A stretch of DNA of 64,000 bases. Source: Acestrorhynchus altus. Taxonomy: Eukaryota; Chordata; Actinopteri; Characiformes; Acestrorhynchidae. Location: NCBI GenBank assembly GCA_034509495.1, contig CM067520.1:25531340-25595339 (forward strand). The letters run 5' to 3'. Below are positions 1 through 11,392 of this stretch, piece by piece; the stretch's first letter is position 1, and the number at the start of each line of letters is the position of its first letter. The notes beneath the pieces are model-generated. The model made no database searches and was not told the origin of the DNA. It worked only from the letters and a program-made list of their open reading frames with translations. A program made the position numbers and the translations under genes.

Positions 1-150
1 CAACCTGCATGCAGACTCCGACTGACCAGCGGGAGGGGGCGGGGTTAATGACATCACTGACCCAGGGAACCCAGGGAGGGGCTGTTTGATCTTTCTTTGC
101 TCACTCATTGCTCATATTATAGAATAAAAGTCCTGAAAGTCACAGCTACT
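1..150 (-). mobile_element. Family A element, partial, cut by the window edge
   Basis: One minisatellite unit in the G-rich orientation (GGGAGGGGGCGGGG) is followed by the conserved flank that includes 'gaggggctgtttgatc' and 'gaataaaagtcctga'. The same flank appears reversed at about 22036 and 58970. The left part of the element lies outside the window. Confidence 0.7.
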
Positions 151-177
151 TTTCTTCATACTCAAATCCCTCCTCCA

Positions 178-480
178 AAAATGGTTCTTTATGGAACCAA
201 AGGTGGTTCTTCAATGGCAGCGTTCAAAGAGCCATTTGTTGCGCCTTAGAGTTTAGTGGTGTGAATAAATAGATGTTCATTTCAGGGCTGAAAAAGCAGG
301 GTTAGAGTGGGTGGGGGAACCTGAGATTGTGTGTGTGGGTGTTTGCGTGGACCAGATTTCACCAGGATGATGAGAGCATGAAGATCTCATTTGATTGGGT
401 GGGAAGAAGATTTGACCTTAAGTGTGTTGTTTGATTTATATCATAAAAACCTAAACGGTGTAGAAGCTGATGGTTTGGTT
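178..480. repeat. GGTTCTTTAWGGAACC-type palindromic repeat, then unassigned DNA
   Basis: Positions 178-240 hold 'aatggttctttatggaacc' and 'ggtggttcttcaatgg', a self-complementary motif seen again near 21186-21260, 23325-23470 and 42890-42950. The remaining bases to 480 are GT-rich with no gene visible. Confidence 0.4.
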
Positions 481-544
481 GCTATGTTAAGGTGAGGGTT
501 GGATTAGGTGGAGCACAGAAAACACCACACAGAAAAAGAATACA

Positions 545-547
<3 letters not shown>

Positions 548-608
<61 letters not shown>
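548..608. repeat. (GT)n microsatellite
   Basis: About 30 uninterrupted GT units. A shorter (AC)n tract follows at 752-781. Confidence 0.97.
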
Positions 609-610
<2 letters not shown>

Positions 611-790
611 ATGGTGCAGTGGAGAGAGTTCCCCGGTGTAGGCCCCATTACTCTCGGCTCAGGTGATTTATGACATGTCCCTGTGCTGAATGTAAATGAA
701 CTGCTCTGTGGACCAGGAGTTCTGCTGCTGCCTGCACCCTGGACATGAACACACACTCACACACACACACACACACACACACTTACGCAT

Positions 791-1175
791 ACAGTCAGGT
801 GCATAAGTGTTTAGACAGCGAAACATGTTTTGTTATTTTGCTTCTCTAAACCACCTCAGTGGACTTGGATTGTCCATCCTATCAGCTCCTCTGGTCACAC
901 AGGAGCTCTTTGTAGTTCATCTGCTTCTCTGATACTTCAGCCTGGTCTTCAATGCTCAGGACCCCACAGGACCACCACAGAGCAGCTATATTATGTGGGT
1001 GGTGGGTCATTCTCGGCACTGCAGTCACACCGACGTGGTGGTGTGTGTTGTGGTGGTCCGGGTGGATTAGAAACAGCGGTGCTGCTGGAGTGTTTAAACC
1101 CCTCAGTGTCACTGCTGGACTGGGAACAGTCCACCATCCTGTACGGTCAGTGTAGAAACAAGGAGGTGGTCATAA
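791..1175. mobile_element. MITE end fragment fused to a Family B element
   Basis: Positions 791-872 resemble a teleost MITE terminus ('agtcaggtgcataagtgttt'). From about 893 the Family B sequence begins: 'ggaccccacaggaccacc' near 960, 'ctcagtgtcactgctgg' near 1110, ending with 'aaggaggtggtcataa' at about 1174. That end matches the other Family B termini. Open frames here are transposon-derived. Confidence 0.65.
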
Positions 1176-1482
1176 GCTCTTTTACGCTGCTGTCCTCAGT
1201 CTGCCTAGTCTCAGAATTAGATAGCATTGTCTCAGCACTATCAAGAGCACTATTTGGCAAAAACAGCTCTGCGTGTGCATGTTCCTGAGATAATGAATAG
1301 ATTGCGTGTGGCTGAGACTTTGGAATTCTTGGATTTTTCTTGCCAGGTGCGAGCTGAGCAGACCGGTTCCTTCAAAGGATCAAACCTCCTTTATTTTCTG
1401 TTGTTAAATCTCACAATTGTTCCTCATGAGTGGAAATGTGCTCTTTTTGTTTGCTGCAAATGGAAGAGAAATGGCCGTACGA

Positions 1483-1519
<37 letters not shown>

Positions 1520-1950
1520 AGAATTGCTGTGAAAATGGAATGACATGTCTCAGTGTCCGTAGCCTGAATGCGCTGTGATACCATTAGCCTGAAGTATGAC
1601 CCAGTTAGTGGCGTGAGATTATTAAGTGTACCCAGACCGATATGATTCCACTTATTTCACTCAGAGGCCTAAATTAGCCCGAGTTTGAGGCTGATGGCTG
1701 GAATCGTGACTTTGAATAGATGTGTAAATGGTAATGATCAGCTCTGACACAATGAAAAGAGCTGCGTCAGTAATGAGACCTTATTCCACGGCCCTGTGGG
1801 GAATCAGGAAACAATTCAAAGTTGTCCCTTGTCTTTGTTTCTTTGAATACAGCGTAACTCGAACAGCCCCCTCATTAGTTATATCATCTGCATTATTTCT
1901 TAATGCAGAGCCAGTTTCCCTTCGGTCCTGTATCGTGACCCAGTTGATCA
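1176..1950. other. Unique sequence island, no gene; possible conserved non-coding DNA
   Basis: Apart from the AG tract this stretch shows no repeat family seen elsewhere in the window. Positions 1540-1940 are rich in AT-core motifs of the homeodomain type (several 'taatga', 'cattag', 'ttatt') set in mixed-composition sequence. No ORF with coding character is visible. A regulatory role is inference only. Confidence 0.3.
1485..1516. repeat. (AG)n microsatellite
   Basis: About 16 GA units. Confidence 0.95.
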
Positions 1951-1955
1951 GGGGG

Positions 1956-1984
1956 TGTGTATATATATATATATATATATACAC
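1956..1984. repeat. (AT)n microsatellite
   Basis: About 12 TA units. Confidence 0.95.
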
Positions 1985-2264
1985 ACATCAACCAATTGAG
2001 TAGGTCATGTGGGCCTCCATGGATTGCATCAATGAACCTGAGGCACCCAGGACCCCCTTCTTGGTTCACCAGCTGTCATTTGGGAGGCACTGACCTGCCT
2101 GATGTTTTGGAGATGTTCAGACCCAGTCGTCTTGAACATCAGCTGACTCTTCACTTGCCATTGTAAGGAGCTCACCTGTCAGAGGTTTTAATGTTAGAGC
2201 TGTATATATAAATACATAAATCAGTCTAATGTTGAGAAGGTCCATCATCTGGAGGCCTGGACTT

Positions 2265-2395
2265 TAAGGCAAGGGTGCACAACCCCAGTCCTGGAGTGCC
2301 AGTCTCTCGCCAAGCTTGTTAGCTGGCCTACTCAAACACACCCGATTCAACTCATCAGTCAGCTTGTGAAGAAGGGGTATTTGAGTAGGATGATG
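2265..2395. mobile_element. Interspersed repeat fragment ('cagtcctggagtgccag' type)
   Basis: The 'cccagtcctggagtgccag ... caaacacacccgattcaac' pattern is a common teleost non-autonomous repeat. A related copy lies at 50738-50890. It abuts a Family A element. Confidence 0.45.
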
Positions 2396-2713
2396 CAGGT
2401 TGAGCATCAGCCCCGCCCCCTCTCTCTGATCAGTCAGAGTCTGTGTGCAGGTTGAGCATCAGCCCCGCCCCCTCTCTCTGATCAGTCAGAGTCTGTATGC
2501 AGGTTGAGCATGTACACCTGGACAGAGCAGTAAACATGCACTGGAAGCTGCTTTGGCTTTTAAACTGGGATTTAATGGTAAGATAGGGTCTAATGGTTTA
2601 TGATATTCGTATCATGTCTGAAGGTTACTCTGATCCTGAGTTATGAAGCCTAGAAAACACCATGTAACTGCCAACTAAGTGCGGATCTTGGGTTCTAAGC
2701 GGTAATGCAGTAC
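2394..2713 (+). mobile_element. Family A element with 2 minisatellite units
   Basis: Two C-rich units with 'agccccgccccctctc' are followed by the conserved right flank ('gcagtaaacatgcactgg', 'ctctgatcctgagttatg') and the terminus 'gggttctaagcggtaa'. The same flank recurs at 51985-52165. Confidence 0.75.
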
Positions 2714-3115
2714 AGGCTGTATTATCTACCTCAGGAGAGAATATCTAACAATGTGTGGAACCTGCTGTAACTTGTACAATTGAAAGTATGAAATAAATTG
2801 ACAAAAGAAAACCAAGCCTCTTCCCATTTTCCCACAATCGTACCAAACCTTGGGGTCCATACTGTGAGGTGAACCGAACCGTGACTTAAAGACAGTGGTA
2901 TGAGAGCAAAGGACGACCCTAACCAGTATTAGTACAGCATTAATAAATAATCCATTGCTTTGTGAGTGTATATAAAACATCCCGTTCAATAAATAATCAT
3001 CTGCGACTGTAATTCTTCAGGACATTGTCTTGTAAATGATTTACAGACAGCAGAACATCTGGTTTCTAATTGTTCTAAGAGGACATTAAAAGGCTCTTAG
3101 AGGCTACTTTTGGGT
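2714..3115. other. No gene; AT-rich unassigned sequence
   Basis: I see no coding frame and no match to the repeat families of this window. Confidence 0.5.
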
Positions 3116-3119
3116 AGTG

Positions 3120-3600
3120 TACCTATTGGTGACAGATCGCTGACTGTTAGACATGCCTCTACGATACACTCGAAGACGTTTTTCCCTGCTAGATTTTGAG
3201 AGAGGACACATCATTGGACATTTCATGGTCGTTTTAATGAATTACATGCTATCTAGGGCATCTATCTAAGACAGCATCAAGACTGTTATGGAGTGGACAA
3301 ATCCAGGTTCAGAAGCCTGTTTCAATCCTGCCTTCTTCTGTTGAGTGACAGCAATGCCAGGGTTCAAGGTTGGGTCGGTTGGTTGGGTTCAAGTTCTAGT
3401 AATGTGCAGGACGTTCTGCGGCCACCTGTCACATCTCACGGCAGGGCCTCCAACTGGAATGTTTCAGCAGGATAATGCTCCCACACACAGCAAGGTGTGC
3501 AGGATCTACAGGTCCGGATCTAACGTGCCGAATGGAACCCTACGCCTCCACGCCCAACCGTATCTCATCATGTATCCAGACTAGAGGCCCAATAAGGTAC
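3120..3600 (+). pseudogene. Mariner/Tc1-like transposase fossil
   Basis: The first part translates to MPLRYTRRRFPLLDFERGHI, which resembles the N-terminus of a mariner-like transposase. Near 3465 the frame reads MFQQDNAPTHS, the conserved block around the second catalytic Asp of Tc1/mariner DDE enzymes. The middle is deleted and frames shift, so the copy is dead. The end 'actagaggcccaataagg' recurs at 14745, 26120 and 53400, marking one family. Confidence 0.7.
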
Positions 3601-3604
3601 TAGA

Positions 3605-3972
3605 GCCTCCTGTCAATTGTACTAAAGTCCTTTTCGGGGCTTAAAGAAAAGTATGCTGGTATAATCCTGTCATAAAGTCGGAGCGTATTAGATGTAAGGA
3701 CATGATGCCTGGTCCTCTCCGATATATATTCAGCATCTCTTAAGTGCACCGGGGGGTGTGCCCCGATGTTGAACACACATGCAGAGAGTGCATATTTATG
3801 ACTCTCGTGATGTTTATGATCCTCAGCTCCTGGTGGGGGCTGCAGGACCTGCAGGTTCCCCTGTTCCTTCTCATCAGATCGGCTTTCATGATTAAGAGAA
3901 AATGGCTGGTTGTTGCTTATTAATATGTAAACAGACAGAGCCATGCCCAGAAGCGAGTACATTTGTGTGTGG

Positions 3973-4016
<44 letters not shown>

Positions 4017-5120
4017 CTGAGATAAAACCAGACAAAATGGGTAGGGTGGGCTCGTAGTGTGGGAGTGGGCAGGAATCCCAGAATGCCAGTGTGTGTGAGA
4101 GCGAGTGAGAGTGAGAGAGAGATGTGTGCTGAGTCTCACTCTAAATGACACGTCGTGTTTGCCTTGTGGCTGAAGAGGCGCTTCTGGAAGACCTTGGGAT
4201 GGTATATAAATACGTGTCTATATGTGTGTGTAGAAGCCGTTTAGGGGCACATTCACACTCAGCACGCCGTTTCTCTGATTAACACTTTCTCCACCTCTCC
4301 ATAATTGCTCTGCTCTCAGAACAATATGCATTACAGGCTTTTCCTGGCTCCGACGTTCCAGCATAGGACCTGTACATTACGGAGAAGATCGTTAAACCTC
4401 ATTATAGGTTCTTCACAGTTGCATATCTCATTAACAAAAGGCACGAACCTTCGTTGGCACCTTTATTTTCAGGGTATGTTCAGCCAGTTGGTTGGAGGTT
4501 CATTTACAAGCAATTATCAGACCAATTTGCAAACCCAAACCACCTTGAAACTGATTTGTGGGTGATTTTGCAAGCAGATGTAACGTAGTGCTGTATGCCA
4601 CTGTATGACAGATGATGACTGGAGGACGGAAGAGGGCTGAGATGATGGCTTTTAGAACACAAAGATTTACAATAGCAGCTTTATTTTAGAAATATTTGAA
4701 GGTATCCAACATATTTGCTTCTCCGGAGCTTCATAACCGAACCATTTCTCCAGGCTGGGATGCTCTAGTGTTGGGTTCCCCTCCACAGAATGATACAAAC
4801 AGAACTGTGGACATTGGGGTGGATTGAAAGGTTACGGTGTTTCATAACTCTGGTGAAATTCGTCTTCGTTATTGTGCCTCTCTGAGCATATTCTATATCC
4901 TGTATGTCCATTATCACGGTGTGATCTATATCAACAGCCCCCTCCCCTTCCACAAAAGAAAGTGGGCGTGGCAAAATATGGTGGATAATATACAACGAGA
5001 TCACAGACCAATTGCCAAACTTGGTAACTGCCTTATATTAGTGTAAATTTATTCCCACAGACTTTGATCTCCAACGGACCCCGAGCCCCCCTCAAAATAG
5101 CCACTATTACACCTGAAATT
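3605..5120. other. Unique sequence with a (GT)n tract; no gene
   Basis: A (GT)n tract of about 20 units lies at 3975-4014. Positions 3620-3960 have balanced composition and no repeat signature and could be conserved non-coding DNA. In 4200-5120 I see nothing beyond unassigned sequence. The 183-residue open frame on the minus strand is largely a translation of the GT tract. Confidence 0.4.
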
Positions 5121-5123
5121 TTG

Positions 5124-5340
5124 ACTGCGTGGACAAAAGTATTGGGACACCTCATTCATCGTTTCTTCTGAAATCGGGGTGAGGTCAGGATGTTGGATGT
5201 TTAGCCCTCTAGCCCTCCACACCTGGCATTAGACACAGTAGGTAGAGTCCTATTCTATCTCTTCATGGAAGACTGATTTCGGAGCACTGCTTTGAGGATT
5301 TGATTGCATTCAGTGACAAGAACTTTTGTTTGTAGGGTTA
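5124..5340. mobile_element. Family C MITE fragment
   Basis: It begins with 'ggacaaaagtattgggacac', the Family C terminus, and continues into 'gcactgctttgaggatttg' and 'gacaagaacttttg', shared with copies at 24480 and 40905. Confidence 0.7.
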
Positions 5341-5800
5341 GGATGTCAGCGGTTTAACAGTGATCTCCATGCTCATCTGCCGTCTGTGTTAGAGACAATG
5401 CTCGTTAAGCTCCGGGTTTTACGAAAAGTGGCTCGGAGCCAAAAGGAGGTGTGTACCGAGAAATGAAAGAGGGGCAAGTGAGCTGGCGTGCAAACCGAAA
5501 TAAACAGGCCTGCTTTTACATCACTCTTCTTTTCCAACGTCCGGCCCTGGACAACAAAACAGACCTGCAGAGCTGCAGTGTCTTCATCTTGCCAGGGACG
5601 TGGCTTAATTCCAACAAGTCGGATCACGTCTTCGAGCTTGACATGTAACAGTGAAATGCCATCCTCACTATCTGCCACAGGAAATCACAGCACCCTCAAA
5701 CTAATGCTAATGTAGCTCTCTGGGAACCGCGTGGCAGCATCGGCTTGCTTTAACACAAACCCCGAAGTGCTGTATGTGGTGGCAGGACAATCTGTGAGAC
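5341..5800. other. No gene; unassigned unique sequence
   Basis: Overlapping open frames occur on both strands at 5373-5715, but none shows a recognisable domain. The codon pattern is not distinctive. Confidence 0.4.
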
Positions 5801-6510
5801 ACTCTACCAATGATCCACCATTAAGGAGGTGACCACTTCTAAGAACATCTCCATACTGCCAAACCAGAAACCTTGGCTGAATGCTGAGGTGTTCCCTACT
5901 TAGGATCCATGATGCCACATTCAAGGATGGTGATGCAGCAGCACTTAGAGCACCTAGAAGGAACCTGTTGGTGGGCAAAAGAGGTCACATATGCTCTCAA
6001 GTTAAGGAGTCATTTCAACTCAAATGATCCACAGAGCAAGTGGAATGGTATCAGGTGAATCACAGACTACAAGAGGACCCATCAGACATCAGACCCAAAA
6101 GACCTTCTGTGCTCACTTTGAGGCCTTCAACTCTACCATTCCCTCCTGGCTGCCCCCCTCCATGGATGAGCTATCAACCATAACAGGCTCTGGTCCTGAT
6201 GGGGTATCGGGTAGAGTTCTGAAAGACTGCACTTTCCAGCTATATGAGGTTCTTACACTCACTGTCACCACAAAGTGCTTGGAGAGGTCGGTGATGAGGC
6301 ACCGGAAGCAGACCATCAAAGGGACGGAGGACTCTCACCACTATGTGTACAGATGGAACTGATCCACAGCTGACACCATCCTCCATGACCCCACCTTCTT
6401 TTTACCACCTTCCCCCTGGAAGGAGGTTCCACTGCATCCAGGCAAAAACACCTAAACTGCAAAACCTGTTTCTATCCAGATGCAGACAGACAACGAAACT
6501 GCTTCAGCCC
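5800..6510 (+). pseudogene. L2-type LINE fragment (reverse transcriptase ORF2 fossil)
   Basis: Read across frames, the sequence gives 'LPNQKPWLNAEV', then 'HFNSNDPQSKWNGIR' and 'ITDYK', then 'SGPDGVSGRVLKDC', in the order found just before and inside the reverse transcriptase of fish L2/CR1-clade elements. 'TKCLERSVMRH' follows directly, although in intact elements it lies well downstream, so an internal segment is missing. The 3' part reads 'FYHLPPGRRFHCIQAKTPKL', like the end of such elements. Several frameshifts and stops show it is dead. Confidence 0.7.
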
Positions 6511-6639
6511 ACACATACTGACCCTTCACTGAACACCACCCCACCCATACTGAATATTCACACTGTCTCTTCGATGGGTTGCTCACTACTACCTCACCTT
6601 AAAACCCACAACCTACAACTTAAAACAACAAAGCTGAGT

Positions 6640-6925
6640 GCGAGTCTCCTCAACTCTCCCCAAAGGAGATGGAGTTTTGGAATCTTATGGAATAAATATT
6701 CTTGGAGTATTATGGAATGATGGTGCTTTTACTGGACAAGTTGCTGCGGAATGCAATCCGATCCTCGCAGCAATGTTCCAGAATCTAGTAGAAGGTCTTT
6801 GCTGGACAGTAGAGACAGATGCTCCAACAAAAGCAGGATAAACTCTGTTTAATAGCCCTTCATTTCAGAAGGAACCACGAATGAGCAGGTGTCTACATAC
6901 TTTTGTCCATGCAGTGTATACGTCG
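6640..6925. mobile_element. Family C MITE fragment
   Basis: It includes 'gcaatgttccagaatctagt', 'ctggacagtagagacagatg', 'caaaagcaggataa' and 'catacttttgtccatgcagt', the right half of Family C as at 63440-63570. The left half is replaced by other sequence. Confidence 0.7.
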
Positions 6926-7570
6926 GCATATTCACAGAAGATGCCCTGCTGTAAAAGGGTGTCTTCAGATGAGGATGAAAGTGCGTTGCTGGTCTCTCTG
7001 AAGCGGCCGACCGGGGGCAGAGCGCGCTGCACTCGGGTGCCAGATCAAACGCTATCGGATTGTTGTAAGGTTAAACTGTGCTAAACCCGCTGAGAGGTTT
7101 TCCGAGGATAGCGAGTTCCTCCGAGTTCTGTTTTTTTTTTTTTGCTTGTTTGTTTTCTTATATATTTCTTTTCTGGGATGGAGTGCTGAGGATGTTCCAA
7201 ATCGAAAAGAACACTCCAGGCCTTTTGGGCTGGCCTGCGCTCCTCTCCCGGGAGGGCACGGATCGCACTAGATTGCCCCCGTCCTCGCGCTGTGGGCACG
7301 GGCCAGACACGCTGCAGCCCAGCTGGGATTGTGGCACTGCTCTGACAGCCTCTGTCTCTCCACCACTGGATGACAGGAACCGTCCTGCAGTTCCTCCCCA
7401 GGGTCAGATAAAAGGAAAAGAGAGAGAGGGAGGAAAAAAAAAACGCACACACAAAAGTTTTCCTTTATTAATTTATTTCTTTAAAGATATATTTTGACAG
7501 CTGTCTCCACAGTGCAGACAGAGGAGTCTTGTGTCTGTGGTGAAAAGGAGCGAGGCTACAGAAAGTTGCT
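6926..7570. other. Unique island, no gene
   Basis: The sequence is GC-balanced with some CpG (for example 'aagcggccgaccggg' near 7003). A T-run at 7131-7143 and an A-run near 7432-7442 flank it. The 123- and 139-residue open frames on opposite strands overlap each other and show no domain. Confidence 0.35.
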
Positions 7571-7571
7571 G

Positions 7572-7573
<2 letters not shown>

Positions 7574-7614
<41 letters not shown>

Positions 7615-7619
7615 TGTGT
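7574..7619. repeat. (GT)n microsatellite
   Basis: About 20 GT units with one interruption. Confidence 0.95.
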
Positions 7620-7699
7620 ACAGGCTTTAGAGAGGGAATATCTGCACAGTTTACTCTGCTGTGCTAAGTTGTGCAATGTCGCGTGGTTCATGTGCAGAA

Positions 7700-7845
7700 C
7701 ATCTGACCACTCAGGAGCTCTTTGTGGTTCTATAATTCCAGACTGTAGTTCATCTGTTTCTCTGCAGACTTCATTCTCCTCCTTTCACCCTGATCTTCAA
7801 TGATCAGGACCCCACAGGACCACCACAGAGCAGCTGTTATAGTCC
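7700..7845. mobile_element. Family B element, left-end fragment
   Basis: 'gtagttcatctgtttctctg', 'caccctgatcttcaatgatc' and 'ccccacaggaccaccacag' match the left end of the full copy at 54075. The match stops near 7840. Confidence 0.7.
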
Positions 7846-8320
7846 TCGTATAGACTACCTGCAAGAACTTTCACATCCTGGCAGATCCTGAATCCTGAAT
7901 CCTGAATTGGAATTATTTTCAGAAACGGGGAGGTGTAATTTGAACATCTGGTCCACGGTTAGAGCTCTGTTGTAGGTCACAGTATGACCAGTACAGTCCA
8001 ATTATCGTTGTCCTTCATCAGGAGCGCTCAGAGGCGTGAAACTGTGAAACAACTATATAATAACGTAATAGAGGGAAGTCAGGACTGATCCCTGGTCAGA
8101 AAAACGGGAAAGACTCTGTGAAAGGATCTGGAACGTCCGGAGTGGGACTATAATCAGTGTAGGACTCCCCCTGCGTGTTCCTCCAGCTCCACTGCACCAG
8201 CCTGTCTCAGTCCAGTTCAGTTCTCAGAACTCACTGAGAACACCTAACACACCCGACAGGGTGCTTCTCCACCCGAGAGGGATTTATGGACAGATGATTG
8301 ATATGTAGGCGGGTGGATAG
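7846..8320. other. No gene; unassigned sequence
   Basis: I recognise no coding frame and no repeat family here. Confidence 0.5.
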
Positions 8321-8560
8321 GAGAAGAATGGCTGGAAGGATGGACTGATAGATACGTGGATGGATGCATGGATTGATAGAGGGATGGATGGATGGACGGA
8401 TGGATGGATGGCTGGATTCACATGCATGATATGTGAATAGATAGAGAGATGGACGAATGATACATATTTAGTAGATGAATGGATGGGCTGACAAACAGAT
8501 GGAGGAATAGATGGAAATATGAGATAAAAGGATGAATGGATGATAAGATGAGCAGGTGGG
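8321..8560. repeat. Degenerate GATG/GGAT tandem repeat
   Basis: Imperfect 'ggatggatggatggac' type 4-bp units are mixed with 'gatagata' variants. From 8560 to 8820 the sequence is unassigned. Confidence 0.85.
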
Positions 8561-8824
8561 CGGCTGACTGGGTGAGAAATACAGCCTTACTGGTCACATT
8601 CTTCCCCTCAGCTTGAGTCTGAGTGACTCATTAGTGGTCATACAGACCCAGTGTGAAATGTCAGTGGTGAACAGGAGCTGAATAGAGCCGTTGGGTAGAT
8701 CTTAGAGTTTATATAGAGACCAGAGACAGAGATCTGCCTTAACTCGCAGGCTTCTTCTCGATGCTTTTACAGGAAAAGGAAGTAAGAGGCCTGTTTCAGT
8801 CTGACATCATCAGCTCAAACGAAC

Positions 8825-9960
8825 CTCATCTCAGATCAGAAAAATCAGCTCAGATACCAATCAAACGAACTTTAACTCAAACGAACTTTAACACAAACGT
8901 TAACTCAAACGAACGTTAACTCAAACGAACTTTAACTCAAACGAACTTTAACTCAAATGAACGTTAACTCAAACGAACGTTAACTCAAACGAACTTTAAC
9001 TCAAACGAACGTTAACTCAAACGAACTTTAACTCAAACGAACTTTGCTCAAGCGAACTTTGCTCAGCGAGCGTTAACTCAAGCGAACTTTAACTCCGCGA
9101 GCTTTAACTCAAGCGAGCGTTAACTCAAATGAGCGTTAACTCAAATGAGCGTTAACTCAAAGCGAGCTTGCTCAAGCGGACTTTAACTCAAGCGAGCGTT
9201 AACTCAAGCGGCGTTAACTCAAACAAGCGTTAGCTCAAGCGAGCGTTAACTCAAATGAGCGTTAACTCCAGCGACGTTAACTCAAACTAACTTTGCTCAA
9301 GCGAACTTTAACTCAAGCGAACTTTAACTCAAGCGTTCATCTCAGATCCAGAAAAGTCTGCTCAGATACCAATCAATCAAGCGACGTTAACTCAAGCGAA
9401 CTTTAACTCAAGCGAACTTTAACTCAAAATAGGCGTTAACTCAACTGACGTTAATAAGCGAACTTTAACTCAGCGAGCGTTGCTCAAGCGAACTTCATCT
9501 CAGATCAGAAAAGTCTGCTCGGGTAATCAAGCAGACTTTAACTCAACCTGAACTTTAACTCCAGCGAACTTTAACTCAAGCGAACTTCATCTCAGATCCA
9601 GAAAAAGTCTGCTCAGATACCAATCAAGCGAACTTTAACTCCAAGCGAACTTTAACTCAAAAGCGAACTTTAACTCAAACGAACTTTAACTCAAACGAAC
9701 TTCATCTCAGATCAGAAAAGTCTGCTCAGATATCAATCAAACAAACTTTAACTCAATCAAGCTTGAACTCAAACGAACTTTAACTCAAAGCAGAGAGCGT
9801 TAACTCAAAGCGAACTTCATCTCAGATCAGAAAAGTCTGTAGATACCAATCAAACGAACTTTAACTCAAGCGAACTTGCTCAAGCGAACTTTAACTCAAG
9901 CGAACTTTATCGCGAACTAGCATAAATGCACTTTAAGTGAAGCATTAACAAACTTTAACT
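8825..9960. repeat. 16-bp minisatellite with a longer embedded spacer unit
   Basis: The basic unit is 'aaacgaactttaactc' with 'acgtt' variants. A second unit, 'catctcagatcagaaaag' plus 'tctgctcagataccaatc', recurs at about 8826, 9340, 9487, 9585, 9694 and 9803, giving a higher-order pattern. The first 200 bp are very regular. From about 9040 the units show frequent single-base losses and a/g swaps. Confidence 0.9.
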
Positions 9961-10260
9961 CAATCTAAATTTAATGCCTTTAACAAGCAAATTATACAAA
10001 ATAAATCTCGTTTTACAGTGTCTCAGTCTAACGCTCAATCTGGAATACAGTGTGTTAATGTCTCACTGAAACATAAACAGTCATAATTCAACAACGTAAA
10101 ATGAGACATTGAAATATGTCACATTGGTGTTTTATCAGTTACAAAGTGAATTACAACAAATTACATTTACAGTCAATTAAATTATATAAAAAATTCACCT
10201 GCTAAATAAAATTATGGATTTTAATCCAAATTCAGAATTTTGCTTTAGTTTTCACTGTCT
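9961..10260. other. No gene; AT-rich unassigned sequence
   Basis: Nothing recognisable in either strand. Confidence 0.5.
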
Positions 10261-10278
10261 GTTCTCTCTCTGTGTCTC

Positions 10279-10320
<42 letters not shown>
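10261..10320. repeat. (CT)n microsatellite
   Basis: About 25 CT units, the last 40 bases uninterrupted. Confidence 0.95.
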
Positions 10321-10325
<5 letters not shown>

Positions 10326-10599
10326 TTGAGGTTAGGATAGGATAGCCCCACTGGGCCTTACAGCAGCCTGGCAGTGTCCACTCTAAAGCTTCCCTCAGAT
10401 GGAGCCAGCAGGACCTGCAGCTTTACATTAATCTGTCTGTAAAAGCTTTCAGCTCGAATGAAAACCTGAAATCAAACTGCTGTTTTTTCTTTACTAGAAG
10501 ACGTTTTTCTCCCTGAGGTACATATAGAGCTCAACTACAGAGACCCACACTCAGGTTTCAGCTAAAGTAACCTGTAAACAAAAAACCAATATCTCGATT

Positions 10600-11188
10600 G
10601 TGACATCATCAGTCTGTAGGCAGGTTGAGCATCAGCCCCGCCCCCTCTCTCTGATCAGTCAGAGTCTGTGTGCAGGTTGAGCATCAGCCCCGCCCCTCTC
10701 TCTGATCAGTCCAGAGTCTGTGTGCAGGTTGAGCACAGCCCCGCCCTCTCTGATCAGTCGGAGGTCTATTGTTGCGGTTGAGCATCAGCCGCCCCTCTCT
10801 CTGATCAGTCCAGAGTCTTATTGTGCAGGTTGAGCATCAGCCCCGCCCCTCTCTCCTGATCAGTCAGAGTCTGTGTGCAGGTTGAGCATCAGCCCGCCCC
10901 TCTCTGATCAGTCAGAGTCTGTGTGCAGGTTGAGCATCAGCCCACGCCCCTCTCTCCTGATCAGTCCCAGAGTCTGTGGTGCAGGTTGAGCATCAGCCCC
11001 GCCCCCTCTCTCTGATCAGTCAGAGTCTGTGTGCAGGTTGAGCATTAGCCCCGCCCCCTCTCTGATCAGTCAGAGTCTGTATGCAGGTTGAGCATCAACC
11101 CGCCCTCTCTGATCAGTCCAGAGTCTATGCAGGTTGAAGCGAGTTGTGCCCGGATCGAGTTGGTAATCTCAAGTTCTAAGGGTTAATA
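10600..11188 (+). mobile_element. Family A element with about 10 irregular minisatellite units
   Basis: About ten C-rich units lie at 10617-11140, and the element ends with 'caagttctaagggttaa', the TTAA-bearing terminus. Unlike the other arrays, nearly every unit has indels ('gtccagag', 'ctcctgatcag', 'agtcccagag'). Confidence 0.8.
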
Positions 11189-11189
11189 C

Positions 11190-11260
11190 CCTTGATTTCA
11201 GAAGAAACAATGAATGAGCAGGTGTCCAAATATTTTTGGCCATACACAGTGTGTTCAGTA
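11190..11260. mobile_element. Family C MITE, terminal fragment
   Basis: 'gatttcagaagaaacaatga' and 'gagcaggtgtccaaatattt' are the Family C right end. It directly follows the Family A terminus. Confidence 0.65.
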
Positions 11261-11261
11261 G

Positions 11262-11361
11262 ATTACAAAGAGCTGGAATTGCTGTGCTGTTTCCTTCAAA
11301 AGCACTTACTTGAGTCGTTGATGATTAAGGACGAACTTGAAATTAATTTGACTATTTTACA

Positions 11362-11392
<31 letters not shown>

